Assembly (NCBI RefSeq): GCF_020687785.1
Contig: NZ_JAJEWI010000005.1
Span: forward strand, 620,001 to 684,000
DNA length: 64,000 nt
From: Sphingopyxis yananensis
Lineage (GTDB): Bacteria > Pseudomonadota > Alphaproteobacteria > Sphingomonadales > Sphingomonadaceae
Reading direction: 5' to 3'
This document shows positions 50,903 through 60,316 of this stretch, piece after piece; the first letter of the stretch is position 1, and each line of letters starts with the position of its first letter. The notes beneath the pieces were generated by a model. That model made no database searches. It saw only the letters and a list, made by a program, of their open reading frames with translations, and was not told where the DNA came from. The translations under genes were made by a program, and so were the position numbers.

Positions 50903-52824
50903 TAGAAGCGCAGACGCACGCCGCCATAGGCCCCGCGACCAGCCGACAGGAAGCCGACATTTTCGCGGTAATCGACATCGAACAGATTTTCGATGCGGCC
51001 ATAGAGGGTCATGCTGGGCATGATCTGAAGCTCTGCCCCCAAATTAACGAGGGTGAAGGCTTGGAGGGTTTCGACCGCATAGGTGGCGAAATTATTGTCG
51101 AGGCCGTCGCCATTGTGGCGCGCCGTCAGATTGACGCCGAAACGGTCATCGGGCGAACGCCAGCCCAAATTGGCGCTGGCGATATGTTTCGGACGGCGGA
51201 CCAGACGCACGCCAACTTCGGTTTGGGCATCCAAATAGGTGTAGGATGCGTCAAAGTGGAAGCCCGATGGCAGGCGCAGATTGGCCGACACTTCGACGCC
51301 CTCATGCGGCGATTTGCCGGGGACGTTGATGGACGTCGAGGAGCTGTAATCGGGGCTGAAGGAAGCGATGATCTTGTCGCGCAGTTGGGCGTTGAAATAA
51401 GTTACGTCGATGCGCGCATTGCCGTTCCAAAAGCCTTGTTCGACGCCAACTTCCCAGCCCAAGGAGCGTTCGGGTTTTAAATTGGGATTGCCGACAAAGC
51501 CGCTGTTGGGGGTGAAGCCGAACAATTCGGTGAAAATTGGGGCCTTGATGCCGGTGCCTGCTGCGGCATGGAGGCGGGTTCCCGTGTCGAACCGCACGCT
51601 GGATTGCACGCGCCATGTGGTGGCGTCGCGGAAACGTTCGTTAAAATCATGGCGCACGGACGCACCAAAGCCGATACGGTCGGCGATGGTCAGTTGATAT
51701 TGGCCGACCAGACCGACATTGTCATTGTCGCGAAATGGGTTGTCGCCGACAAAATAGGTGGCAGTTCCGTGATATTCTTCATGCTTATAATCGACCGCGC
51801 CGGTGATGCTGTGCGACAGATTCTCGTCGCCCAATTTCAGCGTGGAGACGAGCGATATTTTGCGACGCTTTCCGGTGCTGCCGGAAATTTCGGCGGCGTT
51901 ATCGTCGAAGCTGCGGCGGCGGGCGTTGAGCATTTGGGCGCTGAGGTCGGTGGTCCAGCGGCCATCATCGCTTTGAAGATTTGCACCGATGAGCGCGCTG
52001 AAGATGCTGTTGGTATAAGAACCGCCAGCGTCGATGGCATCGCCGGTGATGACATAATCTTGATCATTCATTTCGGCATCGGCATAGCTGTAGCGCGTGA
52101 TGGCGCGCAATTTGACTTGGCCGAGTTCATAGCCGAATTTGCCGTTCAGCGACGAAATTTTGGAACCGATTTTGCGCGAGCCGTTGGGCGCGACAACATA
52201 GCCGTCGGTGCTGGCATAGGAACCGCCGACCATATAGTCGAAGTCACCCGCCACGCCGCCGCCCTGAACCGCGCCATTGACGGTGCCATATGATCCGCCT
52301 TCGACGCGCGCGGCAAAACCGGGCAAGTCGCGGCCCGATGGGCTGATATAGCTGATCACGCCGCCGATGGCGTCGGAGCCATAAAGGGCGCTTTGTTCGC
52401 CGCGCAAAACCTCGAGGCGCGCGCCGAGATCGGCGGTCAGCATGTTGAAATCATATTCGCCGTCATAGGGGCTGGAGGCTTCGATACCGTCGATCAGCAT
52501 CAATGTATGATTGCCTTCGGCTCCGCGAATACGGACCTGTGTTTTGCCGCCAATGCCGCCGGTGCGATTGACCGATATGCCGGGGACGTCGCGCAAAATA
52601 TCGCTGACGATGACGGTTTGACGGTCGGAAAGCTCTTGGGCGGATAGGGCGGTGGCGGATGCGCCCAAAGTGGCGGTGGAAATGCCGTCATCGCTGCGCG
52701 AGGCGCTGACGATGATGGTGTCGGCCCATTGGTCATCATCCATGGCGGCGGCAGGGGCCGAAAAGGCAAAGATTGGAAGGACAGCCGCGCTCGCCAGCAA
52801 AATACGCGAGAATTGATTGGTCAC
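50902..52824 (-). CDS. btuB: TonB-dependent vitamin B12 receptor
   Basis: 640 residues. A signal peptide ends near AAAMDDDQW, and the TonB-box-like TIIVSASR leads to a plug domain (about 45-160: VIVSDILRDVPGISVNRTGGIGGKTQVRIRG). The 22-strand barrel follows, ending in a C-terminal aromatic residue (GGVRLRF). BtuB carries cobalamin across the outer membrane. The substrate call rests on the cobalamin riboswitch upstream and on btuC and btuD downstream. Confidence 0.95.
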   Translation of the reverse strand: MTNQFSRILLASAAVLPIFAFSAPAAAMDDDQWADTIIVSASRSDDGISTATLGASATALSAQELSDRQTVIVSDILRDVPGISVNRTGGIGGKTQVRIRGAEGNHTLMLIDGIEASSPYDGEYDFNMLTADLGARLEVLRGEQSALYGSDAIGGVISYISPSGRDLPGFAARVEGGSYGTVNGAVQGGGVAGDFDYMVGGSYASTDGYVVAPNGSRKIGSKISSLNGKFGYELGQVKLRAITRYSYADAEMNDQDYVITGDAIDAGGSYTNSIFSALIGANLQSDDGRWTTDLSAQMLNARRRSFDDNAAEISGSTGKRRKISLVSTLKLGDENLSHSITGAVDYKHEEYHGTATYFVGDNPFRDNDNVGLVGQYQLTIADRIGFGASVRHDFNERFRDATTWRVQSSVRFDTGTRLHAAAGTGIKAPIFTELFGFTPNSGFVGNPNLKPERSLGWEVGVEQGFWNGNARIDVTYFNAQLRDKIIASFSPDYSSSTSINVPGKSPHEGVEVSANLRLPSGFHFDASYTYLDAQTEVGVRLVRRPKHIASANLGWRSPDDRFGVNLTARHNGDGLDNNFATYAVETLQAFTLVNLGAELQIMPSMTLYGRIENLFDVDYRENVGFLSAGRGAYGGVRLRF

Positions 52825-53042
52825 ATATCACCCATTTTGCACCCAGAAGACGGTGGACGGGGGCGTGCCGTGGAACGATTGCGGGATAGGCCCGCAGGCG
52901 AACGAACGGTCGGTGCAGGATGACAGGCTGGCGCAAAAAGAGGCCCGTCACCACGCAGCGATGCGGCCCCAGCCGCAAAGTTCGTCGCTCAGACGGGTGA
53001 ACCGTGCCCTGACCAATCCCTGAGCCAAAGCAAGAGCGACCA

Positions 53043-53255
53043 GACGCTGGCAGGTCTCCTGGCTCGCGGGTCAAGGCTTGATGCAGAGCCTTCCCAGTGG
53101 GGCCGTGACGGGCCCGATACCAGTGGCTGTCTGAGCCGAAAAATGCCCAAACCTTTGCATCTAGCTCGCCGCTTACAGTTGCAGGGACAGCTGCGGATTG
53201 GGATGCCGAGGCATCCGCACCGCCTTCCCTTTTAAGCCCCGAAGGGCACCGGCGC
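53043..53255 (-). promoter_or_regulatory. Cobalamin riboswitch upstream of btuB
   Basis: The minus strand contains the B12-box segment AGCCAGGAGACCTGCC (53049-53064), ACAGCCACTG and GGGAAGG elements in the core, and an opening GGTGCCCTTCGGGGCTTAAAAGGGAAGGCGG-like 5' stem near 53220-53252 (described, not quoted in full). Order and spacing match the cobalamin riboswitch class. It ends about 220 bases before the btuB ATG, leaving room for an expression platform. Confidence 0.93.
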
Positions 53256-53265
53256 GATCAATATT

Positions 53266-53283
53266 CAGACAATATCCTGTCTG
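53266..53283. promoter_or_regulatory. Inverted repeat CAGACA-N6-TGTCTG before the riboswitch
   Basis: Exact six-base arms just upstream of the riboswitch 5' end, in the presumed btuB promoter or the end of the metal-efflux transcript. Role undetermined. Confidence 0.3.
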
Positions 53284-53361
53284 TTCGCGGCGACCCATAG
53301 GGGCAGTTGGCCGCGATGCCAAGCATTTTGGGTGGGCTGGGGCAAGGCGTGCGGGGCGTGA

Positions 53362-54699
53362 TTAGGGCGCTGCGGCGGCTGGGGGGCTGGCAGGGGGTGC
53401 CCAAATTTGGTGGGCGTCGATTTCCAATTTTAGCAGCGCCTTGATCGCCGCGCCGCGCGCGTTGATTTCGCTGCGCTGCGATTCTTGATATTGGCGCTGG
53501 GTATAGAGGGTGTCGGCCATGTCGATGGCGCCCAAAGCATAGCCGCGCGCGGTGCGTTCAAATAATTTGGCGCTGTGGGTGGCGGCTTCGGCCATTTTTT
53601 CCCAGACCAACAAAGATGCGCGTGCGTTGGTGAGGCTGGCGCTGGCATTGGCCTGTGTGCTGCGCTGGGCGGCGGAGAGTGCAAAACCAGCGGCGCGGGC
53701 CTGTGCGGCGGCTTCGTCACTGGCGCGTTTGCGGTAGCGGCCACCCAAGGGGATGGAGGCGGTGATGCCCGCCCCCTTTTCCATACCGCTGCGTTCGCTG
53801 AACAGGCGCAGGCCAAAGCTGGGGTCGGCGATGCGGTCGGCGCGGGCGCGGTCGGCCAGCACGGATAAGCGGTCGGCTTCGTTGCGGGCGATGGCGACGT
53901 CATGGCTGACCGACAGGCTGCGTTGATGCAGCGTGTCGAGTGTATCGCTGGCGGCGTGGGGACGGCCCAGCGGCGGCGGGGTGATGGGCAGCAGCAGCGA
54001 CGGGAAATGAGCGGCCAGATTGGCACGGGCAGCAATGGTGCGGGCCTGCGATTCGGACAAGATACCGCGGGCCAGCGCAAGGGCGGCGGAGGCTTGGTCG
54101 CCGTCCAAGGCGGCGGCGTCGCGCAGGGTGATGCGGCGCTGAACTGCGCCCGATGCGCGTTCCAGACCGGCGACAACGTCGGCGTCGGACGTGGTCAAGG
54201 CATGGGCGGTGAGCCATTCTGTCCATAATTCGCCCAGCATCAACGCCGCTTGGTGGCGGACCGCGGCCCACTGGCTGCGTGCGACATCGACGGTGAGGGT
54301 GCCAGCGCGGCGGTCGAGCGCGGCTTTGCCGGGCAGGCGGAACGGGCGGGAGACGCTGAGGTCGAAATCTTGATATTGTCCCTCGAGCTGGATGTCGCGG
54401 CGCGAGATGCTGGCCGCAACCTCTGTTTCATGGGGGCCGACACGCAGCATCTCGCCTTGGGATTGAGCGGCGTTAAAGCGGGCTTCGGCGGCCAGAACAG
54501 CCGGATGTTGGTCGAGCGCCTGTGCGACCAGTTCATTGGGCGGCAGGTCGGGGCGTTGGGCGTCGCTGGGTGAAAGCGCGGCTGCGTTGGGCAGCGGAGC
54601 CGATGATATTTGGGCCAGCGCGGGGGCGGTGAGCGCGGATAGGCTGGTGAGGGCTAGCAGGGCGGAGGCCGCCTGACGGATGGGGGTAGGGAAAATCAT
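53362..54699 (-). CDS. Metal efflux outer membrane channel (CzcC-like, TolC family)
   Basis: 445 residues. The signal peptide is MIFPTPIRQAASALLALTSL, and two OEP repeats (about 55-240 and 265-430) form the TolC-type coiled hairpins, with VARSQWAAVRHQAALMLGELW in the first and RTARGYALGAIDMADTLYTQRQYQESQ in the second. It provides the outer membrane exit for the RND pump encoded upstream. The ATG at 54699 overlaps the DUF3240 stop (ATGA); the longer frame is not protein-like. Last gene of the operon. Confidence 0.9.
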   Translation of the reverse strand: MIFPTPIRQAASALLALTSLSALTAPALAQISSAPLPNAAALSPSDAQRPDLPPNELVAQALDQHPAVLAAEARFNAAQSQGEMLRVGPHETEVAASISRRDIQLEGQYQDFDLSVSRPFRLPGKAALDRRAGTLTVDVARSQWAAVRHQAALMLGELWTEWLTAHALTTSDADVVAGLERASGAVQRRITLRDAAALDGDQASAALALARGILSESQARTIAARANLAAHFPSLLLPITPPPLGRPHAASDTLDTLHQRSLSVSHDVAIARNEADRLSVLADRARADRIADPSFGLRLFSERSGMEKGAGITASIPLGGRYRKRASDEAAAQARAAGFALSAAQRSTQANASASLTNARASLLVWEKMAEAATHSAKLFERTARGYALGAIDMADTLYTQRQYQESQRSEINARGAAIKALLKLEIDAHQIWAPPASPPAAAAP

Positions 54700-54995
54700 G
54701 ACAAACGTCCTGCGGACAAAATGGGGACGGTGTGCCAGCGCACGGGCGCGGCGCGGCCCAAGGCGTTGATGCTGGCCACCAAGGGGGCAATGGCATCGTG
54801 CGGCACAATCACTTCGAGCGCGCAGCGGCGCAATTGGCCCATGACCCGTTCGGATGGGCTGGCGTCGGCGAAGTCGCGGCCAAACACTTGCTCGTTGCGC
54901 AGATGGACCATGGTTTGTTGCGCTTCGCCGATATGGTCGGCGATCAATTCGCCGTCCGCAGCAGCGCAATAGAGGGTGAGGAGGACATCAGACAT
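54696..54995 (-). CDS. DUF3240 family small protein
   Basis: 99 residues, DUF3240: MSDVLLTLYCAAADGELIADHIG, then ASPSERVMGQLRRCALEVIVP. The family occurs almost only beside CzcA-type heavy-metal RND pumps and has a ferredoxin-like or PII-like pattern, suggesting a small cytoplasmic modulator or metal sensor. It overlaps czcA by eight bases and the outer membrane channel gene by four, so it is translated in step with the pump. Function unproven. Confidence 0.88.
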   Translation of the reverse strand: MSDVLLTLYCAAADGELIADHIGEAQQTMVHLRNEQVFGRDFADASPSERVMGQLRRCALEVIVPHDAIAPLVASINALGRAAPVRWHTVPILSAGRLS

Positions 54996-57900
54996 GCTGG
55001 GCATCCTTGTTGGGGGCTGCATCGGTGGTGCCGTCTGCTTGCGACGAGCTGCTTTCGCCAAAGCGTTCATAGAGGATGGGCAGCAGGATGAGGGTGAGAA
55101 GCGTGGATGTCACCAAGCCGCCGATCACCACAATGGCTAAGGGGCGCTGAATTTCCGAACCGGGGCCAGAGGCAAAGAGCAGCGGCACCAGACCGAAAGC
55201 CGCGATGCTGGCGGTCATGAGGACGGGACGCAGGCGGCGTTCCGCGCCAAGGCGCACGGTGTCGGCCATGGAATAGCCCTCGTCCCGCAACTGGCGGAAG
55301 CAGGAGATCAGCACGAGGCCATTCAGCACCGCAATGCCCAGCAAGGCGATAAAGCCGACCGACGCGGGGACGGAGAGATATTGTCCCGACAGCGACAACG
55401 ATAAAATACCGCCAACCATAGCAAAGGGAATGTTGACCAAGATGAGCGTTGAGGCGCGTAGCGAACGCAGGGTGGCGAACAAGACCAAGAAGATCAGCAG
55501 CAAGGCCGCCGGAATGACCAGCATCAGGCGCTGGGATGCGCGTTGTTGGTTTTCAAATTGGCCGCCCCAAACCAAGCTGTAGCCCGCAGGCAAGGGCACG
55601 TCGCGGGCGACGGCGGCTTTGGCTTCGTCGACATAGCCGACAAGGTCGCGGCCCGATACAAAGGCCTGAACCAACGCATAGCGGGTGCCATTTTCATGGT
55701 CGACGCGCACCGGCCCTTCGACACGCGAGACGCGGGCGAGGTCGCTGACGCGGGCCAAATTGCCGTCGGCGGTGCGCAGCATCAGATCAGAGAAACGGTC
55801 TGGGTCGCTGCGCAGGCTGTCGTCACCCTTGATCAAAATGGGGGTACGGCGCTGTCCTTCGGCGACCATGCCAGCGTCCAAGCCTTCGAGTTTGGCGCGC
55901 ATGGCGTCTTGCAGGGCGTCGATGGGCATGCCCGCGCGGCCAGCGGCTAGGCGGTCGATGTCGACTTCGAGATAATCGACGGTGTCATTGGCCATGGTCA
56001 TCACTTCGGATGCGCCGGAGATGCCGCTGAGCGTGGTTTGAATGTCGGCGGCGAGGGTGGACAATGTGGCCAGATCTGGGCCGAAGATTTTAATCGCCAA
56101 ATCACCGCGTGCGCCGGTCAGCATTTCGGACACACGCATTTCGATGGGCTGGGTAAAGCTGGCCTCGGCGCCCGGCAATTGATGCATGGCGCTGCGCATG
56201 GATTCGACAATATCGTCTTTGGTTCCGCGCCATTCTTCGCGGGGCTTGAGCGTGACGAAAGCATCGGCTTCGCCAAGGCCCATCGGGTCAAGGCCGATTT
56301 CGTCGGTGCCGACGCGGGTGATGACAGAGGTGACCTCGGGGACATTTTTGAGGATAGCACGCTGGGCAGCTAGATCCATTTTGACGCTATGGTCCAAGCT
56401 GACGCTGGGCAATTTAGCCGTTTGCATGACCACCGAACCTTCGTCCATCGTCGGCATGAAGGTTTTTCCCACCGCACCATAAGCGATGACGGCAATGGCG
56501 AGGCCGCCTGCGGCGCAGCCATAGACCAATTTTTTGCGGGCGAACGCACCCGCCAGCAAATGGCGGTAGCGCGGCATCAATTGGCGCATGATCCATGGTT
56601 CGGCATGATGGCCTGATTTCAGGCCCAAGGATGCCAGAACCGGAACCAAGGTCAGCGCGATGACCAGCGAGGCCAGCAAAGCGATGATGATGGTGAGGGC
56701 GACGGGGGCGAACAGCTTGCCCTCGAGCCCTTCGAGGGTGAGGAGCGGCAGGAACACCAAGGCGATGATTAATATGCCCGCCGAAACAGGGACGATGACG
56801 TCGCTGGTAGCGCGGAAAATATGATTGAGGCGGGGGCGGTGGTCCTTGTCGTCGACATGGCGCAGCCGTTCGACAATATTTTCGACAACCACCACCGCGC
56901 CGTCCACCAAGATACCAATGGCGATGGCAAGGCCGCCAAGGCTCATAAGATTGGCGGTCAGGCCCACCGAGCGCATGGTGATGAAGGTGATGAGCGCCGA
57001 GAGCGGCAGGACGATGGCGACGATGGCAGCGGCGCGCCAGTCGGCCAGAAAGATGATGAGCAGGATGACGACCAAGATCGTCGCTTCGAGCAAGGCGCTT
57101 TCCACCGTGCCCACCGCGCGGGAAATGAGGTCGGAGCGGTCATAAAAAACGTCAATGCTGGTGCCAGCGGGCAGGCTGGATTGCAGGCTGTCCAGCCGTT
57201 CTTTGACGCCTTCGACGACTAAGCGGGCGTCGGCCCCGCGCAGGGCGATGACCAGACCTTGGACGGCCTCGCCCTTGCCGTCGCGGGTGACGGCCCCATA
57301 GCGGGTGATGCTGCCGATGGTGACATCGGCGACATCGCCCAGACGCACGACGCGCGAGCCAGACGAGCGGATGACCTGTTCTTGCAGATCTTCCACGCTT
57401 TTGACCGCGCCGACCGCGCGGACGATGAGCGCGCCTTCGCCCTCGGTCAGGCGGCCTGCGCCGTCGTTGCGGTTGCCCGCATGGATGGCGGTTTGCAGGT
57501 CGGATATGGTCAGACCCGCCGCAGCAAGGGCGACAGGGTCGGGGCGGACTTCGAAGGCGCGGGCATAGCCGCCCAGCACATTGACATCCGCCACGCCGGC
57601 GACGGTGCGCAGCGCGGGACGAATGGTCCAGTCCATCAGGCTGCGCTTGTCCTCGAGCGACAAGGGGCCTTCGATGGTGAACATGAACAGTTCCGACAGC
57701 GGCGTGGAAATGGGCGCAAGGCCGCCGTTTACGGCGCTGGGCATGTCGCCCATGACGCCGGACAGACGTTCGGCCACTTGCTGGCGCGCCCAATAAATGT
57801 CGGTGCCGTCGTCAAAATCAATAGTGATGTCGGCAATGGCATATTTGGCCATGGACCGCAGATTTTGCTGACGCGGAATGCCCAGCATTTCCATTTCAAT

Positions 57901-58104
57901 GGGGGTGATGACGCGGGCTTCGACTTCCTCGGGCGTCATGCCGGGGGCCTTGAGGATGATTTTAACTTGGGTGGGGGCGATGTCGGGATAGGCATCGACC
58001 GGCAATTTTAGAAAGGCATAGGTGCCGACGCCCGCCAGAATCGCGGCCAAAGCCAAGATGAGCAAGCGATAGGATAGGGACCAAGCGACAAGCGAGCGCA
58101 GCAT
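54988..58104 (-). CDS. Heavy-metal efflux RND transporter (CzcA/CusA family)
   Basis: 1038 residues with 12 membrane helices and two large periplasmic loops. The helix-4 motif reads AIGILVDGAVVVVEN: the AIG half recalls the monovalent Cu/Ag pumps (CusA), the DGA and VEN half recalls divalent-cation CzcA pumps. The metal is therefore not safely predicted. The opening MLRSLVAWSLSYRLLILALA is usual for HME-RND. It is a proton antiporter working with the CzcB- and CzcC-like neighbours. It starts 12 bases after the adaptor gene. Confidence 0.94.
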   Translation of the reverse strand: MLRSLVAWSLSYRLLILALAAILAGVGTYAFLKLPVDAYPDIAPTQVKIILKAPGMTPEEVEARVITPIEMEMLGIPRQQNLRSMAKYAIADITIDFDDGTDIYWARQQVAERLSGVMGDMPSAVNGGLAPISTPLSELFMFTIEGPLSLEDKRSLMDWTIRPALRTVAGVADVNVLGGYARAFEVRPDPVALAAAGLTISDLQTAIHAGNRNDGAGRLTEGEGALIVRAVGAVKSVEDLQEQVIRSSGSRVVRLGDVADVTIGSITRYGAVTRDGKGEAVQGLVIALRGADARLVVEGVKERLDSLQSSLPAGTSIDVFYDRSDLISRAVGTVESALLEATILVVILLIIFLADWRAAAIVAIVLPLSALITFITMRSVGLTANLMSLGGLAIAIGILVDGAVVVVENIVERLRHVDDKDHRPRLNHIFRATSDVIVPVSAGILIIALVFLPLLTLEGLEGKLFAPVALTIIIALLASLVIALTLVPVLASLGLKSGHHAEPWIMRQLMPRYRHLLAGAFARKKLVYGCAAGGLAIAVIAYGAVGKTFMPTMDEGSVVMQTAKLPSVSLDHSVKMDLAAQRAILKNVPEVTSVITRVGTDEIGLDPMGLGEADAFVTLKPREEWRGTKDDIVESMRSAMHQLPGAEASFTQPIEMRVSEMLTGARGDLAIKIFGPDLATLSTLAADIQTTLSGISGASEVMTMANDTVDYLEVDIDRLAAGRAGMPIDALQDAMRAKLEGLDAGMVAEGQRRTPILIKGDDSLRSDPDRFSDLMLRTADGNLARVSDLARVSRVEGPVRVDHENGTRYALVQAFVSGRDLVGYVDEAKAAVARDVPLPAGYSLVWGGQFENQQRASQRLMLVIPAALLLIFLVLFATLRSLRASTLILVNIPFAMVGGILSLSLSGQYLSVPASVGFIALLGIAVLNGLVLISCFRQLRDEGYSMADTVRLGAERRLRPVLMTASIAAFGLVPLLFASGPGSEIQRPLAIVVIGGLVTSTLLTLILLPILYERFGESSSSQADGTTDAAPNKDAQHV

Positions 58105-58116
58105 GATGGGGGTGCC

Positions 58117-59259
58117 TTAGTCTGCGCGGCTGAGCGATTTCAGCTCGCTGACGGAAGAAATGGCCACTTGCTCGCCTGCTTTCAGGCCCGACAAGATGGT
58201 GCGGGTGTCGCTGGGGCTGCGGCCACCATCGGCGATGGTGACGATGCGCGGGGTGACGCCGCCATTGCTTTTTACAAAGACCATATGCTGGTCGCCCATG
58301 CGGATGATGGCGGTGGCGGGCACCGACAGCGCGTCAGCCGGAGCGGGGCCCATGACGGCGAGGCTGAGCGATTGGCCAGCGCGCAGCGCGGCGGCGGCGG
58401 GCAAGCGGGCGGTGAGGGTGGCGCTGCGCGTTTCGGCGTCGAGCGAGCGGTTCACGGCCATGACTTCGCCGATGACATCGGGCGCGATGGCGACGCGCAT
58501 TCCGGCATGGACGCTGTCGATCAGCCGTTCGGGAAGCTGGGCGACGGCCTGAAGCGGGCCAGCGCCGTCGATGACAAAGGGGGCGGCGTCGGGGTTAATG
58601 GCTTTGCCCGTTTCCACGGCGAGATGGCTGATCCGGCCCGAAATGGGCGCGGTGAGGGCATAACCGCCAGCACCAGATGCACCGCCGGTCATACCCATCA
58701 GACGGGCGTTTTCCTGCACATTGACTTGGGCTTCGCGCAGCGCGGCGTCGGCTTCGTCGGCGCGGGCGGGGGCGATGATGCCTTCGTTGCTGAGCTGCTT
58801 GATGCGCTTGGCATTGGCTTCGGCCACCGACAGGCGGGCGCGGGCGCGCGACAATTCGGCGCCCAGCGACACCAGATCGCGGCTGGAAACGCTGGCCAGA
58901 ATTTGGCCCGCTTTGACCATATCCCCCTCTGTCACAAAAATGCGGGTGACGATGCCGGGCAATTGGGCGGCCACCGCCACACGGGCGTTGGGCGGCGGGG
59001 CGATGAGCGCGGGCAGAGTGGCGATGGGCACCATATCGGCGGCGGTGGCGGCAGCGAATTGCAGGCCGAGCGATTGGACTTGCTGGGCGCTGAGGGGGAT
59101 TTCTGACGGTTCAGCGGACTGCTCAGAGGCGGCGCTTTGCGGGCTATGCTGCGGTTTAGCGGAGTCGTTTGCCGGCTGGGCAGCCGGTTTGAACCACCAT
59201 GCAAGAGCGAGAGCCAGCGCGCCGAAAATGGCGGCCATAAGCCATTTTTTTTGTGTCAT
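58117..59259 (-). CDS. Metal efflux periplasmic adaptor (CzcB-like)
   Basis: 380 residues, membrane-fusion protein. A membrane anchor (7-23) is followed by a Pro/Ser-rich linker, a barrel-sandwich hybrid (VAVAAQLPGIVTRIFVTEGDMVKAGQILA, about 93-121), an alpha-hairpin (about 128-170), a beta-barrel and a membrane-proximal domain ending VAISSVSELKS. It links the RND pump to the outer membrane channel. No histidine-rich metal-binding extension is seen at the N-terminus. It follows the sensor kinase after 43 bases. Confidence 0.92.
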   Translation of the reverse strand: MTQKKWLMAAIFGALALALAWWFKPAAQPANDSAKPQHSPQSAASEQSAEPSEIPLSAQQVQSLGLQFAAATAADMVPIATLPALIAPPPNARVAVAAQLPGIVTRIFVTEGDMVKAGQILASVSSRDLVSLGAELSRARARLSVAEANAKRIKQLSNEGIIAPARADEADAALREAQVNVQENARLMGMTGGASGAGGYALTAPISGRISHLAVETGKAINPDAAPFVIDGAGPLQAVAQLPERLIDSVHAGMRVAIAPDVIGEVMAVNRSLDAETRSATLTARLPAAAALRAGQSLSLAVMGPAPADALSVPATAIIRMGDQHMVFVKSNGGVTPRIVTIADGGRSPSDTRTILSGLKAGEQVAISSVSELKSLSRAD

Positions 59260-59302
59260 GAGGGCCTGCTATCGATGTTGCCTGACAGACGCCTGACGGG
59301 CG

Positions 59303-60316
59303 CTATTTTTTATGAAAGATCAGGCGCAGTTCGCGGATATCCGCATCGGCCGCCACCCGCCCACCATGCGAGGCCATGATGCGGGACACGATGGACAGGC
59401 CCAGACCCGCGCCGTCGCGGCTGGCATGGTCGCAGCGGCGCAGGCGTTTGGACAGCATATCATAGCGGGCTTGGGTCAGGCCGGGGCCGGTGTCGCGCAC
59501 CGCCAGTTCGGCTGCTGCGTCGGCATAAATGACCACGGCCTTGCCCGATGGCGTAACGCGCAGGGCATTTTCCACCAAATTGCGCAGCGCCGCCGCCACT
59601 GCTTCGCGGCGGCCCCAGATGGTGCCGGATTGGGCTCCGCAAAGCTCGATCCTTTTGTCATCGGCCAAGGCGGCGGGGGCCATTTGGGCCGCGACATCGC
59701 GCGCGACATCAACCAAATCGACGATACGAGGCGGGATAGAGGCGGCGTCTTGCGCGTCAATTTGGGCGAGCAGCATCAGCTGGTCGATCAGGCGGCGCAT
59801 GGCGTTGATGTCGGCGCGCATGGCGGCGGCCTTTGGGTCATCCAGCGTGTTGAGTTGGAGGGAAAGCAAAGTGAGCGGGGTGCGCAATTCATGCGCAATG
59901 TCGGCGGCAAAGGCTTCGTGCATGGCGGCGGCATGGTCAACGCGGTCCAGCAAATGATTGACCGCATCGGCGAAAGGCACGGTTTCGATGGGCAGGGTGG
60001 AGGTGTCGACCCGCACGCCGCGTGGTTGGTCGCTGGCGGCGTTGATATGTTCGGCGGCTTCGGTCAGCGGGCGCACGCCGCGTCGGATGGCCCAGCGCCC
60101 AGCAAAGGCCATGGGAATGGACAAAAGGATCATGGGGAGGACCACATGTTCCAGCAGTTCATGGGCGGATTGGCGAAGCTGCGTGAGGTCGAATATATGC
60201 AGGACCGAGATTTGATATTCGACCCAGATGAACACCAGCATCAAAAACATGCCGATGGCCGACACAATCGCCAGACTTTGCATCAAGCGGCGTAAAATGG
60301 ATTCGGGCGGTTTCAT
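59303..60316 (-). CDS. Two-component sensor histidine kinase
   Basis: 337 residues. Two membrane helices (about 12-33 and 56-76) enclose only a short periplasmic loop, so the signal is probably sensed in or near the membrane. A linker/HAMP-like segment follows, then HisKA with His142 (ADIAHELRTPLTLL), N box LRNLVENALRVT, and G boxes RDTGPGL and GAGLGLSIV. Its start overlaps the response regulator stop (ATGA), and it heads the metal-efflux operon with it. It likely detects the exported metal. Confidence 0.94.
   Translation of the reverse strand: MKPPESILRRLMQSLAIVSAIGMFLMLVFIWVEYQISVLHIFDLTQLRQSAHELLEHVVLPMILLSIPMAFAGRWAIRRGVRPLTEAAEHINAASDQPRGVRVDTSTLPIETVPFADAVNHLLDRVDHAAAMHEAFAADIAHELRTPLTLLSLQLNTLDDPKAAAMRADINAMRRLIDQLMLLAQIDAQDAASIPPRIVDLVDVARDVAAQMAPAALADDKRIELCGAQSGTIWGRREAVAAALRNLVENALRVTPSGKAVVIYADAAAELAVRDTGPGLTQARYDMLSKRLRRCDHASRDGAGLGLSIVSRIMASHGGRVAADADIRELRLIFHKK

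Larger units (their letters stand above)
52825..53361. other. 537-bp btuB leader and promoter region
   Basis: Holds the riboswitch at 53043-53255 and the repeat at 53266-53283. The 52825-53042 part would be the expression platform and untranslated leader. Reading frames here have no support. Confidence 0.75.
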
